A stretch of 17,092 bases of DNA from Desulfovibrio sp. GTDB taxonomy: Bacteria; Desulfobacterota; Desulfovibrionia; Desulfovibrionales; Desulfovibrionaceae. The notes beneath the pieces were generated by a model that was not told where the DNA came from, searched no databases, and saw only the letters and a list, made by a program, of their open reading frames with translations. Made by a program: the position numbers and the translations under genes. Shown one piece after another: positions 14,039-17,092 of the stretch (position 1 is its first letter; each line of letters begins with the position of its first letter). Location of the stretch: positions 1 to 17,092 of the forward strand of contig JAIWOE010000068.1 in assembly GCA_020217165.1 (NCBI GenBank). Reading direction: 5' to 3'.

Positions 14039-14914
14039 ATGGGACGACTTCGCAAGCACGCTCCTTCGACTGCCACGGCGCGCGTGGAATTCTGGCGGGA
14101 TCCCGCCTTGCCATATCTGGTGGACGCCCGGACCACGCACCTGGCCGACGATCCTTTTCAGCTCCATACCCACGACTGCCTGATGCTGTCCCTGGTGGAG
14201 ACAGGTTGCACCCGGCTGCAGTTGCGCCGCGGCCTGCTTCCCGTGCCCGCCGGCGCGGTGGCCCTGGTGCCGCCGGAGGAACCCCATGCCTGCAATCCGG
14301 TGCCGGGAGAGGACTTCCAGTACCGGGCCTTGTTTTTGCGGGCGGACTGGCTCACGGCATCGCAGGAGGAGGGCCTGCGCGCCACCGGCGGCGTGGTGCT
14401 GCATCATCCCATGGTGCGGCAGGCCCTGCAGCGGGCCTATGCCGTGTTCCGAGGGCCCGGGGATCGGCTGGAAAAAGACGAAGCCTTTCACGAGTTGCTG
14501 GCCGCGGCCTGCGGGGAGACGGGGCCTGCCGATCCGCCCCGGCCATCGCCGTGCAGCACATCCACCCTGGTTCGCACGGTCCAGGCGCACCTGCTGGAAC
14601 ACCTGGAGCGGGCGGTGACCCTGGACGAGCTGGCGGCCGCCATCGACCTCAGCCCGTATCAACTGCTGCGACGCTTCCGGCAGCAGGTGGGCCTCTCGCC
14701 CCATGCCTGGCAGATGCAGCGGCGCATCGAGCGGGCCAAAACCCTGCTGGCCCAGGGCCTGCCGCCCGTTGCGGCGGCCCTGGAGACGGGCTTTGCGGAC
14801 CAGAGCCATTTCCACCGCGTCTTCAAGCGCCACGTGGGCGCCACCCCCGGCCAGTACCAGGCCGGCGGGCGCTGCAAAATCGTCCAATCCACCCTGGCCT
14901 CGCCTATGGCATAG
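14039..14914 (+). CDS. AraC family transcriptional regulator
   Basis: The protein has 291 aa. The N-terminal cupin-like ligand domain spans about residues 15-105 (FQLHTHDCLMLSLVETG, VPAGAVALVPPEEPHAC). The C-terminal AraC/XylS double helix-turn-helix spans about 185-285, with TLDELAAAIDLSPYQLLRRF as the first and VAAALETGFADQSHFHRVFK as the second motif, ending in ATPGQYQ. The start follows a G/A-rich stretch (GGGGGGAAAAGGG) that serves as ribosome site. It ends 29 nt before an EamA-family exporter gene. The AraC plus DMT/LysE exporter pairing is common and usually means the regulator controls the exporter in response to the exported compound. The effector is unknown. Confidence 0.93.
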   Translation: MGRLRKHAPSTATARVEFWRDPALPYLVDARTTHLADDPFQLHTHDCLMLSLVETGCTRLQLRRGLLPVPAGAVALVPPEEPHACNPVPGEDFQYRALFLRADWLTASQEEGLRATGGVVLHHPMVRQALQRAYAVFRGPGDRLEKDEAFHELLAAACGETGPADPPRPSPCSTSTLVRTVQAHLLEHLERAVTLDELAAAIDLSPYQLLRRFRQQVGLSPHAWQMQRRIERAKTLLAQGLPPVAAALETGFADQSHFHRVFKRHVGATPGQYQAGGRCKIVQSTLASPMA

Positions 14915-14929
14915 CGTCCTTCATCATCC

Positions 14930-14937
14930 AAGGAGGA
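14930..14937 (+). promoter_or_regulatory. Strong ribosome-binding site of the EamA exporter gene
   Basis: AAGGAGGA, 6 nt before ATG 14944. It selects this start in a frame that is otherwise open far upstream through the AraC and glycosyltransferase genes. Confidence 0.85.
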
Positions 14938-14943
14938 AGGCGT

Positions 14944-15924
14944 ATGACGGCGATGCGAGCATCGGCCACGGCCTGGATGGCCCTGGCGGTGGCGGTGGTG
15001 TGTTGGGGACTCAGTTTTGTAGGCAGCAAGATTGCCCTGTCGGGCGGGATTGTGAGCGATGCTTCGGGTGTGCACGGCCAGGGCCTGCCGCCCCTGACCT
15101 TGCTGGCCATCCGGTTCTGCATCGGGGCGCTGGTGTTCGGGCCCCTGCTGCTGCGCCGACCGCGGCAGCGGTGGACACTCCGGATGCTGGCGCGCATCCT
15201 GGCCATGGCCGCCTGCCTGCCCGGGGCGTACTTCGTGCTGGAGATTTATGCCGTTTCCATGACCACGGCGGCCAAGGCAGCCCTCATCGCCGCCTGCATC
15301 CCGGTGACGGTGCTGTGCATCGGCTCCCTGCTGCGGGGAGAGCGACCGGGCTGGCGGCTGGGATGTGGTGCCGCCGCCGCCCTGGCCGGGGTGGCCATGC
15401 TGGTGGCCGGGCAGGGTGGCCTGGGGGGTCTGGGTGATCTGGGCACGGGGATCAACCCCGGGGACGGCCTGATGCTCCTGGCCGTGCTGGCCGCGGCGGG
15501 ATACATGCTCCAGGCGGACACCCTCGGCCGCGAGCTGGGCGTGCAGGCCGTGACGGCCTGGCAGATGCTCTGGGGAGCGGCGTTCTTCCTGCCCCTGGGC
15601 CTGTGGCAGGGAGCCGGGCTGGAGCTTGCGGCCGTGACCTCCCAGGCCTGGCTGGCCACCCTGGGCCTGGCGTTGTTTCCCACCCTGGCTGCCTTCTGGG
15701 CCTACAACCATGCCCTGGCGCACCTGGGAGCGGGCCGGGCCTCCCTGGGCATCAACCTCGTGCCCCTGGTGGCGGCCCTGGGGGCCTGGGCCATGCTGGG
15801 GGAGGCCATGACCCTGCGACAGGGCCTGGGCGGGGCAGGCATTCTCCTGGGCGTGCTCCTGGCCACGGCCACGCCGCGGACTGCCCCGGCAACGCAGCCG
15901 GCCGCCGCCTGTCCGGAGGGCTGA
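14944..15924 (+). CDS. EamA/DMT family transporter
   Basis: The protein has 326 aa with about ten hydrophobic segments in two EamA repeats (about residues 12-140 and 170-300). Hallmarks are VVCWGLSFVGSKIAL at the start, LLAIRFCIGALVFGPLLL, AKAALIAACIPVTVLCIG, and in the second repeat AFWAYNHALAHLGAGRASLGINLVPLVAALGAW followed by GEAMTLRQGLGGAGILLGVLLA (as separate blocks). A glycine-rich cytoplasmic or periplasmic loop (GLGGLGDLGTG) separates the halves. Likely an inner-membrane exporter of a metabolite or amino acid, controlled by the adjacent AraC protein. It is convergent with tag, with only 4 nt between the stops. The substrate is unknown. Confidence 0.92.
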   Translation: MTAMRASATAWMALAVAVVCWGLSFVGSKIALSGGIVSDASGVHGQGLPPLTLLAIRFCIGALVFGPLLLRRPRQRWTLRMLARILAMAACLPGAYFVLEIYAVSMTTAAKAALIAACIPVTVLCIGSLLRGERPGWRLGCGAAAALAGVAMLVAGQGGLGGLGDLGTGINPGDGLMLLAVLAAAGYMLQADTLGRELGVQAVTAWQMLWGAAFFLPLGLWQGAGLELAAVTSQAWLATLGLALFPTLAAFWAYNHALAHLGAGRASLGINLVPLVAALGAWAMLGEAMTLRQGLGGAGILLGVLLATATPRTAPATQPAAACPEG

Positions 15925-15928
15925 AGAC

Positions 15929-16543
15929 TCACCGCCCCGCGGCCTGGACCTCGGCAAAGCGGAAGCAGGAGACCAGATGATCGTTGACCACCCCCGTGGC
16001 CTGCAGGTGGGCGTAGACCGTGGTGGGTCCCAGGAAGGCGAAGCCCCGGGATTTTAGATCCTTGGCCACGCGGTGGGCCAGGGGGGTCACGGCCGGGATG
16101 TCCGCCAGGGTCTGCCGGTGGCCGATGACCGGCGCCCCGTCCACGAAGTTCCAGAAATACGTGGACGCGCTGCCTGTGGCCTCCTGCAACCGCAGAAAGG
16201 CCCGGGCATTCTGGATGGCGGCGGCGATTTTTTGCCGGTGTCGCACGATGCCGGCGTCGGCCAGCAGGCGCTGCTGGTCGGCTTCGCCAAAACGGGCCAC
16301 CTGTTGCGGGTCAAACCCGGCAAAGGCGCGGCGAAAGTGCTCGCGCTTGCGCAGGATGGTCAGCCAGGAAAGCCCGGCCTGGAAGCTCTCCAGAATCAGA
16401 AATTCAAAGATGCCGGCATCATCATGCAGGGGCACGCCCCATTCGGCATCGTGGTAGGCCAGTTCTTCGGCGCTTTTCAGGCACCACCCGCAGCGGGGGC
16501 GGTGGTCCGGGCCAAGCGTGGCAGGCGGGGCGGGGTGGGACAT
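15929..16543 (-). CDS. tag: DNA-3-methyladenine glycosylase I
   Basis: The protein has 204 aa. It excises 3-methyladenine in base-excision repair. The sequence RCGWCLKSAEELAYHDAEWG aligns with the E. coli Tag N-terminus. The zinc ligands are conserved (C18, H31, H189, C193, matching E. coli C4, H17, H175, C179 with a constant offset of 14), as are the base-recognition glutamate E52 and W60 in LESFQAGLSW. The enzyme should therefore be active. It carries a 14-residue N-terminal extension. Start ATG 16543 has only a weak GGA 7 nt upstream; a longer frame to 16690 adds low-quality sequence. It is divergent from the Nif11-like gene and convergent with the EamA gene. Confidence 0.95.
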   Translation of the reverse strand: MSHPAPPATLGPDHRPRCGWCLKSAEELAYHDAEWGVPLHDDAGIFEFLILESFQAGLSWLTILRKREHFRRAFAGFDPQQVARFGEADQQRLLADAGIVRHRQKIAAAIQNARAFLRLQEATGSASTYFWNFVDGAPVIGHRQTLADIPAVTPLAHRVAKDLKSRGFAFLGPTTVYAHLQATGVVNDHLVSCFRFAEVQAAGR

Positions 16544-16581
16544 GGCTGATCCGGGTTGGGGTGATTGGGGGGGTGGGCGTC

Positions 16582-16609
16582 TTGCATCCTGAAGCCAATG
16601 CCGTATGGT
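16582..16609 (+). promoter_or_regulatory. Possible promoter of the Nif11-like gene
   Basis: TTGCAT (16582-16587), a 16-nt spacer and TATGGT (16604-16609), four of six matches each. The -10 is the same hexamer as that proposed for the kinase operon. Confidence 0.35.
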
Positions 16610-16692
16610 GCACCGTCGCGGGGGCGCGGTCAATGGCGCAGGCCCGGCGGCACCCCAGGGACCCCGTAGCACCACAGCAAGGAGTCGCATGC

Positions 16693-16938
16693 ATGGCCAT
16701 GGACAACGTACGGCGGCTGATGCTCGCCATCCGCACCGATGCCGACCTCAAGCATGCCCTGGCCAAGGCCCCGGACCAGGCCGCGCGGGAAGCCATCCTA
16801 CGCGAGCGCGGCATGCACTTTACCCACGACGACTTCGACGCCATCATTGATCATCTGCACGTGCAGTGCCAGACCCACGAAGAAGCCGAACGCTTTCACC
16901 AGTTTCGCCTGTGGTGGGATTTTTTGCGCCGGACCTGA
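16693..16938 (+). CDS. Small Nif11-like domain protein
   Basis: The protein has 81 aa. The start at 16693 has AAGGAG (16679-16684) 8 nt upstream, which rules out longer frames. Residues 3-55 follow the Nif11 pattern: DNVRRLMLAIRTDADLKHAL, a short A-rich turn, then REAILRERGMHFTHDDFDAI. Nif11 domains occur as leader peptides of ribosomal peptides and as stand-alone proteins near nitrogen-fixation genes. Here the C-terminal part (HEEAERFHQFRLWWDFLRRT) is charged and aromatic, with no double-glycine cleavage site and no Cys/Ser/Thr-rich core, so a stand-alone protein is more likely than a peptide precursor. No modifying enzyme is nearby. Function is unknown. Confidence 0.7.
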   Translation: MAMDNVRRLMLAIRTDADLKHALAKAPDQAAREAILRERGMHFTHDDFDAIIDHLHVQCQTHEEAERFHQFRLWWDFLRRT

Positions 16939-16958
16939 AGCCGACGCGGCAGATGGCA

Positions 16959-17092
16959 TCAGGACGTGCTGATGGGGGCGAGCTCCGCCGCCAGGGCCTG
17001 CACGCAGGCCGGGGGCTGGGTCAGGAAGGCTTCCAGGGCCGGGGCGTCCATGGGGAAAGAGAAAAAATACCCCTGCCCGGTGCGGCAGCCCA
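16959..17092 (-). CDS. C-terminal end of an EAL-domain protein (partial)
   Basis: The last 44 codons of a minus-strand gene that enters from the right edge. The sequence GCRTGQGYFFSFPM matches the conserved end of EAL c-di-GMP phosphodiesterase domains (consensus GxGQGYxFSxPL), followed by a short tail ending in PISTS. Whether catalytic residues exist cannot be judged here. It is convergent with the Nif11-like gene (20 nt between stops), with no clear terminator. Confidence 0.75.
   Translation of the reverse strand, partial: GCRTGQGYFFSFPMDAPALEAFLTQPPACVQALAAELAPISTS

Noticed and set aside
13178..14887. 569-aa minus-strand ORF
   Set aside because: It is antisense to the GT4 copy 2 and AraC genes, both with strong family motifs; the length reflects high GC.
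1..17092. Mobile elements, CRISPR arrays, tRNA/rRNA genes, toxin-antitoxin pairs
   Set aside because: I looked for transposase motifs, terminal repeats, regularly spaced repeats, and tRNA cloverleaf signals and found none that hold up.

Overview
The window is a GC-rich (roughly 60-65% by eye) bacterial chromosome segment. Type III glutamine synthetase, an HDOD protein, PAS/GAF sensors, a PspA-family operon and an EAL protein together best fit a Desulfovibrio-like deltaproteobacterium. This is an inference from gene content; no rRNA or tRNA is present to confirm it. I see no phage, insertion sequence, CRISPR array or toxin-antitoxin pair.

Layout. (1) 1-2152, minus strand: an HDOD signalling gene, then 10 nt later a GAF-like/coiled-coil/PAS sensor gene that runs off the left edge. 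(2) 2153-2511: AT-richer intergenic DNA with dyads. (3) 2512-2934, minus: a small secreted six-cysteine protein with a near-consensus promoter, divergent from the next block. (4) 3090-7513, plus: a cytoplasmic PAS-PAS histidine kinase, a CesT/YbjN-like small protein, a PspA/IM30 homologue, a DUF4178-like protein and a queuosine-precursor transporter. Gaps are short or overlapping through the DUF4178-like gene. (5) 7514-7973: a 460-nt non-coding region with dense symmetric elements upstream of glnN. (6) 7974-10157: glnN, ending in a 14-bp hairpin with a GAAA loop. (7) 10261-11466, minus: a SAM methyltransferase with a C-terminal beta-rich domain, divergent from two tandem GT4 glycosyltransferases (11658-14008) whose donor-side halves are nearly identical. 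(8) 14039-15924: an AraC regulator and an EamA exporter. (9) 15929-16543, minus: tag (3-methyladenine DNA glycosylase I). (10) 16693-16938: a small Nif11-like protein. (11) 16959-17092, minus: the C-terminal end of an EAL-domain protein.

How the genes fit together. The PspA-type cluster looks like an envelope-stress module in which a sensor kinase heads the transcription unit. The methyltransferase and two glycosyltransferases probably modify a surface glycan. HDOD, PAS and EAL proteins at both edges suggest a signalling neighbourhood. The features most worth follow-up are the glnN upstream region, the kinase-PspA-DUF4178 operon with its shared N-terminal amphipathic motif, and the recombining glycosyltransferase pair.
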